Source of the DNA: Anadara kagoshimensis
Lineage: Eukaryota; Mollusca; Bivalvia; Arcoida; Arcidae
Reading direction: 5' to 3'
DNA length: 64,000 nucleotides
Assembly (NCBI GenBank): GCA_021292105.1
Contig: CM037870.1
Span: 31,367,905-31,431,904, forward strand
Shown piece after piece: positions 63,201 through 63,849 of this stretch (positions within the stretch are counted from its first letter, which is position 1; the number at the start of each line of letters is the position of its first letter). Below the pieces are notes generated by a model. It had not been told where the DNA came from. It ran no database searches and saw only the letters and a list, made by a program, of their open reading frames with translations. Position numbers and translations under genes: made by a program.

Positions 63201-63849
63201 CAGTTTAGCAGTGCGCAACTCACATTTGATGGATCTCGGACGGACCCGCAATTGCACAAAATAGGGTTGGCAGCTCTGTGATGTATTAATATCATTTCTA
63301 TTTGTTATCAAAAATGTATTAATATTATTCAGTTAAATAATTTTTAAGAGAAAACACTGAATTATGCCATTCCAGATTGCTCTGCACAGAAATTATAGGA
63401 TGCATACTGTAAACATATTATTGTAAATTTAGCGATTTTAGCAAATGGTACAGTAGTGCTACGATCATAGTCCACAAGGATGTCCTCTAGATTTACAATT
63501 TTTCGTTCCAAAATTATATTTTGTGATAAAATTCACACAAGCTAAAACTAATTCATTTACAGTATCACAAAGGCATATGTATGCTGTTTAACCTGACCCA
63601 TTATTTTGATCTATACTTTACCCTTCTGGAGCACCCGGCCTCACTTCCCTGGTGGAAGTTCACGTGTCTGACCTATCTTGTAAGTTCCAATGTTTTTACT
63701 TTGCTTCTGGATTGTGATTTGGACATGGATTAGTATGTTTGTTTTTAATTACCTGTGAGTATGAAGTAAGAGCCAGGGCATGGTTTGCCCCTGCTGCAAC
63801 CTTTACCACATGTTTTCCATTCAACTGCTTTAAACAATGTGGAGTGGCC
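6097..63849 (-). CDS. ALS2: Alsin (ALS2), RAB5 guanine-nucleotide exchange factor; 30 coding exons, 5' end beyond the window
   Basis: Thirty exons on the minus strand join into one frame of 1138 codons plus stop. Every junction has compatible phase and GT/AG borders. Window residues: RCC1-type repeats about 1-130, DH about 150-345, PH about 360-460, eight MORN repeats about 503-720, linker 738-950, VPS9 about 1000-1125. This order is unique to the alsin family. Family knowledge: vertebrate alsin (about 1650 residues) activates RAB5 on endosomes through MORN/VPS9, acts with RAC1 through DH/PH, and its loss causes juvenile motor neuron disease. The roughly 500 residues missing at the N-terminus fit the exons expected beyond 64000. 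Introns run from about 180 bp to 9.4 kb and are full of repeats. No broken exon was seen, so the gene looks functional. Expression and alternative splicing cannot be judged. Confidence 0.95.
6364..6524. mobile_element. Foldback MITE with long arms
   Basis: Reads taagaaataacattctatct outward at the left and the inverse at the right. Inner arms include gagagtcaggaaaagcatat against its complement. Arms are about 65 bp with a loop of about 25 bp. It lies in the last ALS2 intron. Confidence 0.8.
7330..7570. repeat. Tandem pair of a ~155-bp AT-rich block
   Basis: The string attaagattttccttaattt, followed by aaatctggcaaaatt, occurs near 7354 and again near 7491. Related sequence recurs at 13325-13510 between foldback elements. 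Confidence 0.65.
7838..8075. repeat. Minisatellite, about 62-bp unit, 4 copies
   Basis: The unit contains attagaagaaatatttgagt and then caaagggccttaactctcaa. Four successive copies lie within the last ALS2 intron. Confidence 0.9.
8278..8645 (-). mobile_element. SINE, family B
   Basis: Read on the minus strand it starts with a tRNA-like head (gcagtggcctaatggataag, then a B-box-like gagttcagacc). It ends with a conserved body containing gtatgcatgtgaagtg in plus-strand reading and a gttgttgaatgttgc tail. Related copies: 53750-53985, 59622-59830, 41295-41600. Confidence 0.7.
8765..8955 (-). repeat. Dispersed repeat Y, copy 1
   Basis: Contains caaagggcaataacttccag and ctacacagatttggagaatt. Also present at 39505-39700 and 42990-43240. 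Unclassified. Confidence 0.6.
9183..9365 (-). CDS. ALS2: ALS2 exon 29 of window (catalytic VPS9 segment)
   Basis: Residues 1064-1124, phase 0 at both ends. It contains [20 protein letters not shown] and then [20 protein letters not shown]. The aspartate before the LFP motif is the conserved VPS9 residue that acts on the RAB nucleotide site. The GIMFTTLY tail leads to the last helix. The acceptor is tatttttcag and the donor gtaagctt. Confidence 0.96.
9366..10735. other. ALS2 intron 28
   Basis: Mostly AT-rich unique-looking sequence. From about 10190 it resembles one end of an 'acaagaggccc' element (ggcctttttgctcacctga). The open frame at 9927-10190 has no recognisable product. Confidence 0.5.
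10736..10799 (-). CDS. ALS2: ALS2 exon 28 of window (VPS9 domain)
   Basis: Residues 1042-1063, reading [20 protein letters not shown]. The SP.EKL..I..TF pattern is the VPS9 helix before the catalytic segment. The acceptor is tattttccag and the donor gtaagtat. Confidence 0.92.
10970..11080. repeat. Palindrome, about 50-bp arms
   Basis: catacacagccaatttttg at the left is mirrored by caaaaattggctgtgtatg at the right, with inner arms rich in catgtgaaattcacatg. A related diverged palindrome is at 45625-45750. Confidence 0.8.
11090..11282. mobile_element. Fragment of an 'acaagaggccc' class element, 3' end
   Basis: Ends cataagctcagctggctatt followed by agttaagctaaaaa, matching the 3' end of the element at 22616-24930. 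Confidence 0.6.
11330..11570. mobile_element. Foldback MITE, GGCCACGCCCACA family, copy 1
   Basis: The left end carries ggccacgcccacaatgttcc and the right end ggaacattatgggcatggcc. A second copy lies inverted at 13110-13320. Confidence 0.65.
11935..12095. repeat. Minisatellite, TTAATGACCAAAAGCCAG units
   Basis: About seven irregular copies of cttaatgaccaaaagccag, 20-30 bp apart. The same motif returns at 12980-13070. Confidence 0.8.
12980..13070. repeat. Second block of the TTAATGACC minisatellite
   Basis: Copies of ttaatgacccataa and agttaatgatccag. With 11935-12095 it brackets about 880 bp of non-repetitive sequence. Confidence 0.65.
13110..13320. mobile_element. Foldback MITE, GGCCACGCCCACA family, copy 2
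   Basis: Carries ggccatgcccacag at the left and catggccggggatacatcaa at the right. The interior matches 11330-11570 in reverse orientation. Confidence 0.6.
13643..13704 (-). CDS. ALS2: ALS2 exon 27 of window (VPS9 domain)
   Basis: Residues 1022-1041, reading [19 protein letters not shown], helical. It matches the alsin segment ending in an A.E.LQQI-type helix. The acceptor is atttttgcag and the donor gtatgtta. Confidence 0.87.
13785..14035. mobile_element. MITE with TACTGTAAA ends
   Basis: Starts tactgtaaaagggggaaatt and ends in the inverse, cgaaaataatccctttaaca then gta. Interior AT-rich, no coding capacity. Confidence 0.6.
14479..14518 (-). CDS. ALS2: ALS2 exon 26 of window, 40-nt microexon
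   Basis: Residues 1008-1021, reading [13 protein letters not shown]. The acceptor is ttttgctacag and the donor gtaagaac. It keeps frame between exons 25 and 27 only at this length. Confidence 0.85.
14597..14840. mobile_element. Foldback MITE, GACCTGTC family, copy 2
   Basis: tataggcaaacaacactgac at the left, tcaatgttgtctgcctata at the right, with ctgtccg(t)tt arms continuing inward. Confidence 0.85.
14960..15305 (-). mobile_element. SINE, family A (diverged)
   Basis: The plus strand shows the tail first (tcaagaaaatttcactta, gagatgtc) and ends in the tRNA-like head complement, actaactgagctactataat. Heavily mutated. Confidence 0.65.
15539..15715 (-). CDS. ALS2: ALS2 exon 25 of window (start of VPS9 region)
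   Basis: Residues 949-1007. It contains [20 protein letters not shown] then [29 protein letters not shown] is a highly conserved alsin segment leading into VPS9. The acceptor is ctcttcacag and the donor gtaagtat. Confidence 0.95.
15897..15944 (-). CDS. ALS2: ALS2 exon 24 of window, 48-nt short exon
   Basis: Residues 933-948, reading [15 protein letters not shown]. Phase forces acceptor aatatgtag before AGCAAGG, and the donor is the consensus gtaagtaa. Support comes from frame continuity on both sides and good splice sites. Confidence 0.8.
16430..16605 (+). repeat. Dispersed repeat X, copy 3
   Basis: Contains gcctcacttcactggtggaa and tttgcttctggattgtgatt. It ends about 17 bases from the 5' splice site of ALS2 exon 23. 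Confidence 0.65.
16622..16762 (-). CDS. ALS2: ALS2 exon 23 of window (linker)
   Basis: Residues 886-932. It reads [20 protein letters not shown] and then a serine/threonine-rich low-complexity stretch. LFPDLP is the alsin landmark. The acceptor is cctcttcag and the donor gtaagtgt. Other frames here are also open but match nothing. Confidence 0.88.
16785..17060 (+). repeat. Dispersed repeat Z
   Basis: Begins ctagaactgtctcttgagag then a C-run at 16818-16829, followed by accttctggccttgacctttg. A short related start is at 45345-45375. Confidence 0.5.
17487..17644 (-). CDS. ALS2: ALS2 exon 22 of window (helical bundle N-terminal to VPS9)
   Basis: Residues 834-885. It contains [20 protein letters not shown] then [19 protein letters not shown]. 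The HPLGKL...Y.GVGAHP block is strongly conserved in alsins. The acceptor is ttcgttgtag and the donor gtaagttt. Confidence 0.95.
18180..18343. mobile_element. Tigger-type MITE, CAGTCAAACC family, degraded
   Basis: Contains accagtaaaagtggtcttta and ends ggcaggttggactg followed by TA. The left terminus is lost. A 3' fragment is duplicated at 18907-18957. Confidence 0.6.
18642..18673. repeat. Poly-G run, 32 bases
   Basis: Uninterrupted G tract in an AT-rich intron. Length may be unreliable because such runs are hard to sequence and assemble. Confidence 0.9.
19233..19545 (+). mobile_element. Short element with GTCCCCCGCC / GGCGGGGGAC ends
   Basis: Inserted in one copy of the duplicated intron block; another copy, near 19044-19060, shows the uninterrupted site. 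It starts aaaacaagaatag, then tcccccgccgg, and ends tggcgggggacaaaaaa, so the subterminal G/C tracts are inverted repeats. No coding capacity. Confidence 0.7.
19734..21601 (+). mobile_element. Large 'acaagaggccc' element E1 with internal 145-bp satellite
   Basis: Starts aacaagaggcccatgggcc...gctcacctgag and ends ggctcaggtgagctaaaa, with inverted gctcacctgag/ctcaggtgagc near the termini. Flanking sequence joins to give the intron block seen empty at 19044-19070. The interior holds a satellite and no transposase. The class looks like one abundant in bivalve genomes; the mechanism of movement is unknown to me. Confidence 0.75.
19985..20995 (+). repeat. Satellite, about 145-bp unit, 7 copies
   Basis: The anchor ataattaaccatttaagtat recurs at 20046, 20191, 20335, 20481, 20625, 20770 and 20915, giving 144-146 bp spacing. 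Each unit carries tgaccttgacctttgaacc, whose complement contains TCAAGGTCA. Confidence 0.92.
21970..22190. mobile_element. Tigger-type MITE, CAGTCAAACC family
   Basis: Starts TA|cagtcaaacctgtctataaa and contains ccagtaaactggcctttatg. A tactggcctttataagcagg block is duplicated internally. The right terminus is degenerate. Confidence 0.7.
22616..24930 (+). mobile_element. Large 'acaagaggccc' element E2
   Basis: Starts aacaagaggcccaatagggc...gctcaactggc and ends ggctatagccagttgagcta then aaaa, with inverted subterminal ends. The interior carries tgaccttgacctttgaacc units near 23125 and 23260, and from about 23860 a ~305-bp tandem repeat in three copies. No protein is recognised. Confidence 0.7.
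23860..24830 (+). repeat. Tandem repeat, about 305-bp unit, 3 copies, within E2
   Basis: Each unit contains gctaattacgagcaaacaga (first copy slightly diverged), then gaccatttataggtttttgc and atggcggccatcttggatg. Confidence 0.85.
25211..25301. repeat. Near-perfect palindrome, about 40-bp arms
   Basis: gtaatgaaagatagtgtggc at the left and gccacacta-type complement ending tctttcattac at the right, with gaagggctttgcccttc at the centre. Probably a foldback MITE. Confidence 0.9.
25396..25570 (+). mobile_element. 5' fragment of an 'acaagaggccc' class element
   Basis: Starts aacaagaggcacaatagggc then tcttaatgctcaagtggc. The 3' end is not found. Confidence 0.5.
25808..26815. mobile_element. About 1-kb element with TACTGTGAA inverted ends
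   Basis: The left end tactgtgaatggttttattt, then tcgtggggcccaattttcgtgg, is mirrored by ccacgaaaattgagctccaa and cgaaaattaatgatttcacagta at the right. TA flanks both ends. No transposase is visible; the interior has aacaatggcggctcttaccg in a seemingly non-coding context. Confidence 0.6.
26834..27063. mobile_element. Foldback MITE, GACCTGTC-related, diverged
   Basis: gtgtgtcaagtttgacctgg at the left, ccaggtcaaacttgacacac at the right. It ends about 30 bases from the 5' splice site of ALS2 exon 21. Confidence 0.8.
27093..27204 (-). CDS. ALS2: ALS2 exon 21 of window (linker before VPS9)
   Basis: Residues 796-833. It reads [20 protein letters not shown] and then HEIVSYLTK. The acceptor is tattttgtag and the donor gtatgtaa. 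The following intron, 9448 bp, is the longest in the window. Confidence 0.93.
27708..28040 (+). mobile_element. SINE, family A, full length
   Basis: tRNA-derived head with A box tagctcagttggtagagtg and B box gggttcaaaccc. The body has aagacttgaaagtgggtag and aagaaccctgctatataac. The tail is atattcttgactgggacatt then actactcaact. This is the best reference copy; at least eleven others lie in the window. Confidence 0.88.
28417..28482. repeat. (GATT)n microsatellite
   Basis: About 16 uninterrupted gatt units, adjoining the tail of a minus-strand SINE. Confidence 0.95.
28483..28645 (-). mobile_element. SINE, family A related, partial
   Basis: The tail-side portion (tcacagtcagaaatatttca, ccagctataggtg) is present and the tRNA head is missing. 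Confidence 0.6.
29072..29415 (-). mobile_element. SINE, family A
   Basis: Tail complement gtttaacgtcccagtcaaga at the left, head complement caaactgagctactgcagtg at the right. Nearly full length. Confidence 0.85.
29521..30958. repeat. Tandem duplication, two 720-bp copies
   Basis: 29521-30240 and 30241-30957 are nearly identical. Both begin gcagaatttaatcaaactt and end cttcaaccattgacc. Each contains a partial SINE head (29575-29705, 30295-30425). Confidence 0.93.
31142..31151. repeat. Short C-run in repeat-derived sequence
   Basis: Around 30959-31200 the sequence resembles the stretch at 39870-40100 (aggaagtagatgtctggaag, aatttcaagaggctgtgttc) and 63905-64000. All belong to one dispersed repeat. 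Confidence 0.5.
31214..31290. repeat. Tigger-type MITE end followed by (ATC)n
   Basis: TA|cagtcaaacctgtctataaa, then an atcatc microsatellite at 31249-31269 that replaces the rest of the element. Confidence 0.6.
32059..32232 (-). CDS. ALS2: ALS2 exon 20 of window (helical linker before VPS9)
   Basis: Residues 738-795. It contains [20 protein letters not shown] then [24 protein letters not shown]...LG is characteristic of the alsin region between MORN and VPS9. The acceptor is ttaattttag and the donor gtaggttt. Confidence 0.93.
32410..32580 (+). pseudogene. LINE retrotransposon 3'-end relic
   Basis: The plus strand reads [20 protein letters not shown], then a shift and RAEW, a stop, and TLCSTRSKE. 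The pattern W..IE.ELKELNL.W.EAE...R.EW...C..R.K is the familiar C-terminal end of reverse-transcriptase proteins of animal LINEs. It is followed by a ggga/ggta simple-repeat tail at 32550-32580. Stops and a frameshift make it dead. Confidence 0.6.
32714..33062 (-). mobile_element. SINE, family A
   Basis: gtttaatgtcccagtcaaga at the left, caactgagctactgcagtgg at the right. Near full length. Confidence 0.85.
33497..33628 (+). mobile_element. SINE, family A, 3' fragment
   Basis: Only the body end and tail remain: atgccatcagcacaatgcac, then atattcttgattgggacact. Confidence 0.75.
34153..34298. repeat. Long palindrome, about 65-bp arms
   Basis: agaattgactttccttttat at the left is mirrored by tcaattct at the right. 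Inner arms, for example catcaagtgatgacccagat, are exact. The loop is about 15 bases. Confidence 0.93.
34537..34750. mobile_element. Foldback MITE, GACCTGTC family, copy 3
   Basis: tatagacaaacaacgttgac at the left, tcaaagttgtttacctata at the right. A poly-A run at 34636-34663 lies in the loop. A one-armed relic is at 35280-35320. Confidence 0.85.
34843..35170 (-). mobile_element. SINE, family A, diverged
   Basis: gcaagtcaagaatatttcat at the left, ctacctaatgagttactgta at the right. Confidence 0.7.
35426..35580 (-). CDS. ALS2: ALS2 exon 19 of window (last MORN repeat and linker)
   Basis: Residues 687-737. It contains [20 protein letters not shown], the eighth MORN repeat, then [12 protein letters not shown] and a serine-rich linker. 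The acceptor is ttttttaaag and the donor gtaaataa. Confidence 0.92.
36030..36190. mobile_element. Foldback MITE, TCATTATGAGTAT family, copy 2
   Basis: Matches 4985-5145: ttattatgagtatccatata at the left, ctacatggataaactcataa at the right. Flanking downstream sequence (tctttttcttccattttaat) is shared too, so the mobile unit may be larger. Confidence 0.75.
36555..36900. repeat. Tandem duplication, about 180-bp unit, 2 copies
   Basis: Both copies contain gaagacaaacaaacaattat and agttctagacatatctagga. Confidence 0.85.
37085..37905. repeat. AGGTCA-TTTAT minisatellite split by a palindromic element
   Basis: Units such as aggtcatttattgagtataa, about 40-50 bp long, run at 37085-37235 and resume at 37705-37905. 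The element at 37248-37704 lies between them. Confidence 0.8.
37248..37704. mobile_element. Foldback element with two stacked palindromes, copy 1
   Basis: The first palindrome, 37261-37409, has arms of about 65-70 bp including cacagtgtgtatgtacaac and tacgaaaaaaggacgagacc. The second unit is bounded by tttttatctaacatt and aatgttagataaa, with gtatcaccacactgtggtga at its centre. The same arrangement occurs at 61423-61868. Open frames across it are mirror artefacts. Confidence 0.88.
38364..38618. repeat. Tandem duplication, about 128-bp unit, 2 copies
   Basis: Both copies contain acaagggatataactct, ttacctacagtttcactaac and agtagttgccagtttagaat-type sequence, with few differences. Confidence 0.9.
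39102..39179 (-). CDS. ALS2: ALS2 exon 18 of window (MORN repeat)
   Basis: Residues 661-686, phase 0 at both ends. It reads [20 protein letters not shown] and carries on the MORN array. The acceptor is tatttttag and the donor gtaggtac. A CT-rich simple repeat lies just beyond the donor. Confidence 0.93.
39505..39700 (-). repeat. Dispersed repeat Y, copy 2
   Basis: Contains ttcaaagggcaataactccc and gtgcttcatagttttggaga. Confidence 0.65.
40397..40506 (-). CDS. ALS2: ALS2 exon 17 of window (two MORN repeats)
   Basis: Residues 624-660. It contains [20 protein letters not shown] and [16 protein letters not shown], the sixth and the start of the seventh MORN repeats. The acceptor is tttgattacag and the donor gtaagtat. 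Confidence 0.94.
40650..40830 (-). mobile_element. SINE, family A, internally deleted
   Basis: Tail complement (gcgtttaacgtccgtcaaga) and head complement (ccaactgagctaccacagtg) are joined with the middle missing. Confidence 0.75.
41295..41600 (-). mobile_element. SINE, family B related, diverged
   Basis: Shares gaacaagttcatgtatg and tggtctgccttgcact with 8278-8645. Confidence 0.55.
41637..41815. mobile_element. Tigger-type MITE, CAGTCAAACC family, complete
   Basis: 179 bp bounded by cagtccaaccttcc and the inverse acaggtttgactg, with TA on both sides (41635-41636, 41816-41817). TA target sites and CAGT ends fit Tc1/mariner-pogo MITEs. It starts eight bases into the ALS2 intron after exon 16. 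Confidence 0.88.
41826..41992 (-). CDS. ALS2: ALS2 exon 16 of window (two MORN repeats)
   Basis: Residues 568-623. It contains [20 protein letters not shown] and [20 protein letters not shown], the fourth and fifth MORN repeats. The donor must be gtttgtaa, a weak site, because only this gives the phase 1 needed to enter exon 17. A MITE begins eight bases beyond the donor. Confidence 0.93.
42200..42295 (-). CDS. ALS2: ALS2 exon 15 of window (MORN repeat)
   Basis: Residues 536-567. It reads [20 protein letters not shown] then [11 protein letters not shown], the third MORN repeat. The acceptor is tcaattacag and the donor gtatgttg. Confidence 0.93.
42990..43240 (-). repeat. Dispersed repeat Y, copy 3
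   Basis: Contains ttcaaagggcaataactgca and gtgcttcatagttttggaga. Confidence 0.65.
43446..43511 (-). CDS. ALS2: ALS2 exon 14 of window (MORN repeat)
   Basis: Residues 514-535. It reads [20 protein letters not shown], the second MORN repeat (Y.G.F..G). The acceptor is gttattgtag and the donor gtaagaat. Confidence 0.93.
43815..44292 (+). mobile_element. SINE, family A related, with doubled tail
   Basis: Degraded head ttactcaattggtatagtg at the left. Two tail copies (aagtgaaatattcttgactg near 44116, aagtgaaataattttgactg near 44246) suggest nested or chimeric insertion. Confidence 0.65.
44318..44511 (-). CDS. ALS2: ALS2 exon 13 of window (PH C-terminal helix and first MORN repeat)
   Basis: Residues 450-513. 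It starts with [14 protein letters not shown], a PH C-terminal helix with the near-invariant tryptophan. After a basic linker it enters the first MORN repeat at [14 protein letters not shown]. The acceptor is tttgttgcag and the donor gtaagtct. Confidence 0.95.
44590..45470. other. Part of ALS2 intron 12, no feature recognised
   Basis: No exon or clear repeat, apart from a short repeat-Z-like start at 45345-45375. At 45462-45497 there is one end of a MITE of the tactgtaaa type. Confidence 0.4.
45522..45588 (-). CDS. ALS2: ALS2 exon 12 of window (PH domain)
   Basis: Residues 427-449. It reads [20 protein letters not shown], with the TPEE.F.L.A pattern before the C-terminal PH helix. The acceptor is aatgtttcag and the donor gtaagtag. 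Confidence 0.92.
45625..45750. repeat. Diverged palindrome
   Basis: ccaaattttgttcacatgaa at the left and gtacaaaatttggctgtg at the right. Resembles 10970-11080. Confidence 0.6.
46211..46415. mobile_element. Foldback MITE, GTTTAACAC family, copy 2
   Basis: gtacagacctgtacaatgtt at the left, gtgttaaacttttaacatgt then ttgtactgta at the right. Confidence 0.75.
46467..46540 (-). CDS. ALS2: ALS2 exon 11 of window (PH domain)
   Basis: Residues 403-426. It reads [20 protein letters not shown], with the LDTLWVE strand expected in the alsin PH domain. The acceptor is tatattttag and the donor gtaagtca. Confidence 0.92.
46955..47290 (+). mobile_element. SINE, family A
   Basis: Head ctcagttggtagagtgctcg, body aagacttgaaagtgggtagt, tail atattcttgactaagacgtt. 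Near full length. Confidence 0.87.
47374..47502 (-). CDS. ALS2: ALS2 exon 10 of window (PH domain start)
   Basis: Residues 360-402. It contains [20 protein letters not shown] and then [13 protein letters not shown]. The LFND.FVH strand is typical of the first PH sheet after a DH domain. The acceptor is gaatttcag and the donor gtaagtac. Confidence 0.95.
47568..47640 (+). repeat. tRNA-Ser/Leu-like SINE head fragment
   Basis: gacacggccgagtggtactg, then gggtttgaaccc, resemble a class II tRNA A and B box. No variable-arm folding or acceptor pairing is evident, so I call it a SINE head, not a tRNA gene. Similar fragments: 46735-46795 (+), 42755-42810 (-), 58540-58610 (-). Confidence 0.5.
47666..48006. 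mobile_element. Foldback MITE, GTTTAACAC family, copy 3, with expanded end
   Basis: tacagtacagacctgtctaa at the left and the inverse at the right. The right arm has been amplified into a 30-bp tandem repeat. Confidence 0.8.
47850..48000. repeat. Minisatellite, 30-bp unit, 5 copies
   Basis: The unit contains agttcagtgtttagcttcca then acaggtgtgt. An exact multiple of three, it yields an open frame of repeated [10 protein letters not shown], which is an artefact. Confidence 0.93.
48208..48342 (-). CDS. ALS2: ALS2 exon 9 of window (DH end, DH-PH linker)
   Basis: Residues 315-359, phase 0 at both ends. It reads [20 protein letters not shown] then [15 protein letters not shown] and is predicted helical. 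The acceptor is tttcttgcag and the donor gtgagttt. The 5.2-kb intron upstream of it holds the pogo-type transposon. Confidence 0.92.
48421..49308. mobile_element. Candidate TIR-bounded element with internal TATA box
   Basis: GTCGGACATTTTTTGT at 48421-48436 is matched exactly by its inverse at 49293-49308. The interior is less AT-rich than its flanks. TATA box tataaaag at 49193-49200. No recognisable protein. The true ends may extend further out. Confidence 0.45.
49190..49205 (+). promoter_or_regulatory. TATA-box-like site
   Basis: gtataaaagaccgacagac is a strong TATA element on the plus strand, inside the candidate element above. Which transcript it would drive is not clear. Confidence 0.35.
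49779..49825 (+). repeat. Left terminal inverted repeat and subterminal motifs
   Basis: GAGTA, then CCGGGTAACTTCGGACA, followed by a second ttcttcggacag at 49811. Probably the transposase binding region. Confidence 0.85.
50655..50823. mobile_element. Tigger-type MITE nested in the pogo element
   Basis: Contains accagtaaaagtgacctt and ends aagacatgtttgactg before TA at 50824. The left terminus is degraded. A CT microsatellite follows (about 50833-50857). Confidence 0.7.
50939..52550 (+). pseudogene. Pogo/Tigger-like transposase, internally deleted and frameshifted
   Basis: ATG at 50939 follows a good acceptor-like tract (tttccaattctttcag), so a 5' UTR intron is likely. Residues 10-51 form a psq-type helix-turn-helix ([20 protein letters not shown]). 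A CENP-B-like second HTH follows ([18 protein letters not shown]). The DDE domain shows D177 in WNIDEKNV and D287 in LLDSHSSHE. After PPHTTHWL the frame shifts near 51897, and the region with the third acidic residue (normally just after this motif) is missing. The second frame runs to 52550 and ends in a Lys/Glu-rich coiled coil. The encoded enzyme should be catalytically dead. Everything before the lesion is open. Confidence 0.85.
52690..53076 (+). CDS. HIRAN-domain ORF carried by the transposon, 128 residues
   Basis: Small intact ORF 140 bp after the transposase frame, same strand, inside the TIRs. Residues 10-70 match the HIRAN pattern: VGMHHYG, then [19 protein letters not shown] with the P.N.YD.NA core, and [16 protein letters not shown] in place of the usual GyL.r..a..l. 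Known HIRAN domains (HLTF, Rad5) bind free 3' ends of single-stranded DNA. The start ATG is directly preceded by a pyrimidine-rich tract ending aaattaaatag, so this could be a spliced second exon rather than a separate gene. No other domain is visible. A role in end-binding during transposition is my inference. Confidence 0.7.
   Translation: MDIVNLAVDFVVAVGMHHYGSKSLEVGEILRAQHEPDNIYDTNAVALKNSDGIKLAYLNRYSASYISNIMRLNINLSNVYVKVKSVAVVRSKKSGPEQQCSLGFKCKSSDVDRVKSQLKHSCMSLRVW
53141..53388 (-). repeat. Right terminal inverted repeat and subterminal motifs
   Basis: gtgtccgaagatcccc at 53141, gtgtccgattttaccc near 53164, gtgtccgaagataccc near 53185 and the terminal gtgtccgaagttacccgg at 53363. Ends at 53388 before TA. 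Confidence 0.85.
53527..53692 (-). CDS. ALS2: ALS2 exon 8 of window (DH domain)
   Basis: Residues 259-314. It reads [20 protein letters not shown], then [20 protein letters not shown], the conserved DH segment where P.QH...Y..L lies before the last long helix. The acceptor is catgtttcag and the donor gtaagttt. Confidence 0.94.
53750..53985 (-). mobile_element. SINE, family B, partial
   Basis: gttgttgaatgttgcttaac at the left, then gtacatgcatgtgaagtgca. The tRNA-like head is missing at the right. Confidence 0.7.
54134..54201. repeat. (GA)n microsatellite
   Basis: About 34 ga units with one interruption near 54144. Confidence 0.95.
54513..54780 (-). mobile_element. SINE, family A
   Basis: gtttaatgtcccagtcaaga at the left, ccaactgagctacagcagtg at the right. 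It borders the exon-7 fragment array and is the likely source of the SINE heads in it. Confidence 0.85.
54821..54916 (-). pseudogene. Exon-7 fragment copy A
   Basis: Open through [16 protein letters not shown], then [14 protein letters not shown], with a consensus-like donor gtaaacat. It lacks the exon-7 acceptor and 5' half. Confidence 0.85.
55010..55105 (-). pseudogene. Exon-7 fragment copy B
   Basis: Reads SKNT, stop, [18 protein letters not shown], so an in-frame stop kills it. The donor gtaaacat is kept. Confidence 0.85.
55211..55308 (-). pseudogene. Exon-7 fragment copy C
   Basis: Open through [16 protein letters not shown], then [14 protein letters not shown], with donor gtaagcca. 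It is closest to the real exon by position. Confidence 0.85.
55411..55583 (-). CDS. ALS2: ALS2 exon 7 of window (DH domain)
   Basis: Residues 202-258. It contains [20 protein letters not shown] followed by [16 protein letters not shown] and [10 protein letters not shown]. The acceptor is ttatttatag and the donor gtatatat. The last 100 bases are present three more times just downstream (54821, 55010, 55211), each fused to a SINE head. Confidence 0.93.
56242..56590 (-). mobile_element. SINE, family A
   Basis: gtttaacatcccagtcaaga at the left, accaactgagctactgcact at the right. The open frame across it (56322-56666) is not a gene. Confidence 0.87.
56620..56702 (-). CDS. ALS2: ALS2 exon 6 of window (DH domain)
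   Basis: Residues 174-201. It reads [20 protein letters not shown] and then AFQKVTTL, a DH helix. Two bases complete the serine codon begun in exon 5. The acceptor is tattttatag and the donor gtatgtta. A SINE ends about 30 bases downstream of the donor. Confidence 0.9.
57285..57505. mobile_element. Foldback MITE, about 90-bp arms
   Basis: aaaacaataatataaa at the left pairs with its inverse at the right; inner arms include ttatcaagacattagataat against attatctagtgtcttgataa. Confidence 0.85.
58031..58120. repeat. Palindrome, about 40-bp arms
   Basis: Central tgaatttattcaactcgttgaataaattca-type symmetry (arms tgaatttattcaac and gttgaataaattca), with outer tagaatcttgcat and atgcaagatcct. It lies 60 bases from the ALS2 exon 5 donor. 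Confidence 0.88.
58183..58354 (-). CDS. ALS2: ALS2 exon 5 of window (RCC1 end and start of DH)
   Basis: Residues 117-173. It opens with [19 protein letters not shown], the closing RCC1 strand, and ends with [20 protein letters not shown], the first DH helix. The donor gtaagact is consensus. I chose acceptor tatatag four bases upstream of the alternative ggcag because only that keeps frame with exon 4. The open frame runs on into the intron to 58133. Confidence 0.9.
58355..59126. other. ALS2 intron 4
   Basis: Holds a degraded tRNA-like SINE head complement at 58540-58610 (ggatcaaacccagccctccc). The rest shows nothing recognisable. Confidence 0.4.
59127..59190 (-). CDS. ALS2: ALS2 exon 4 of window (end of RCC1 domain)
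   Basis: Residues 95-116. It reads [20 protein letters not shown] and completes the serine codon split from exon 3. The acceptor is gtattttcag and the donor gtaagtgg. It links the propeller to the DH region. Confidence 0.88.
59622..59830 (-). mobile_element. SINE, family B, partial
   Basis: atcagcaatttttcagctat at the left, gtatgcatgtgaagtgtggt and actcagggcgactttaaggt to the right. Confidence 0.7.
60218..60330 (-). CDS. ALS2: ALS2 exon 3 of window (RCC1 blade)
   Basis: Residues 58-94, phase 0 in and phase 2 out. It contains [19 protein letters not shown], whose G.G..YSVFL run matches the last RCC1 blades of alsin. The acceptor is tattttcag and the donor gtacaata. Confidence 0.92.
60530..60765. 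mobile_element. MITE with TACTGTA-type ends, diverged
   Basis: atatactgtagattacggat at the left and aagtaatttaccgtatagt at the right. The interior has repeated attcgc and cgaaat words typical of this repeat type. Confidence 0.45.
61288..61362 (-). CDS. ALS2: ALS2 exon 2 of window (RCC1 repeat)
   Basis: Residues 33-57, phase 0 at both ends. It contains [14 protein letters not shown], the classic RCC1 signature of a tryptophan followed by G.N...QLG. The donor is gtaagttt and the acceptor ttgatag. Confidence 0.95.
61423..61868. mobile_element. Foldback element with two stacked palindromes, copy 2
   Basis: Same layout as 37248-37704. First palindrome 61437-61591 with tcgcgcttgcgcga at its tip; second unit from ttttatctaacattt to aatgttagataaaa with gtatcaccaactgtggtgat. 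Confidence 0.88.
62205..62642. mobile_element. 438-bp foldback MITE with arms over 100 bp
   Basis: aggaaccactctgtttgtga at the left, cataaacagagtggttctta at the right. Symmetry continues inward through aaataaagattgatattttt-type arms. No coding capacity. Confidence 0.88.
62850..63290. other. Part of ALS2 intron 1 of window
   Basis: Possible inverted pair: agagctgccaactgacc near 62858 and ggttggcagctctgtga near 63266, bracketing about 400 bp. This is probably another foldback element. Confidence 0.5.
63620..63748 (+). repeat. Dispersed repeat X, copy 4
   Basis: Contains ggcctcacttccctggtgga and tttgcttctggattgtgatt. It ends four bases from the 5' splice site of ALS2 exon 1 of the window. Confidence 0.7.
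63753..63849 (-). CDS. ALS2: ALS2 exon 1 of window (RCC1 repeat)
   Basis: Window residues 1-32, with one leading base from the previous exon. It reads [17 protein letters not shown] and then [12 protein letters not shown], the conserved glycine/histidine core of an RCC1 blade. The acceptor is ctgttacag and the donor gtaattaaa. A dispersed repeat ends a few bases beyond the donor. Confidence 0.93.
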
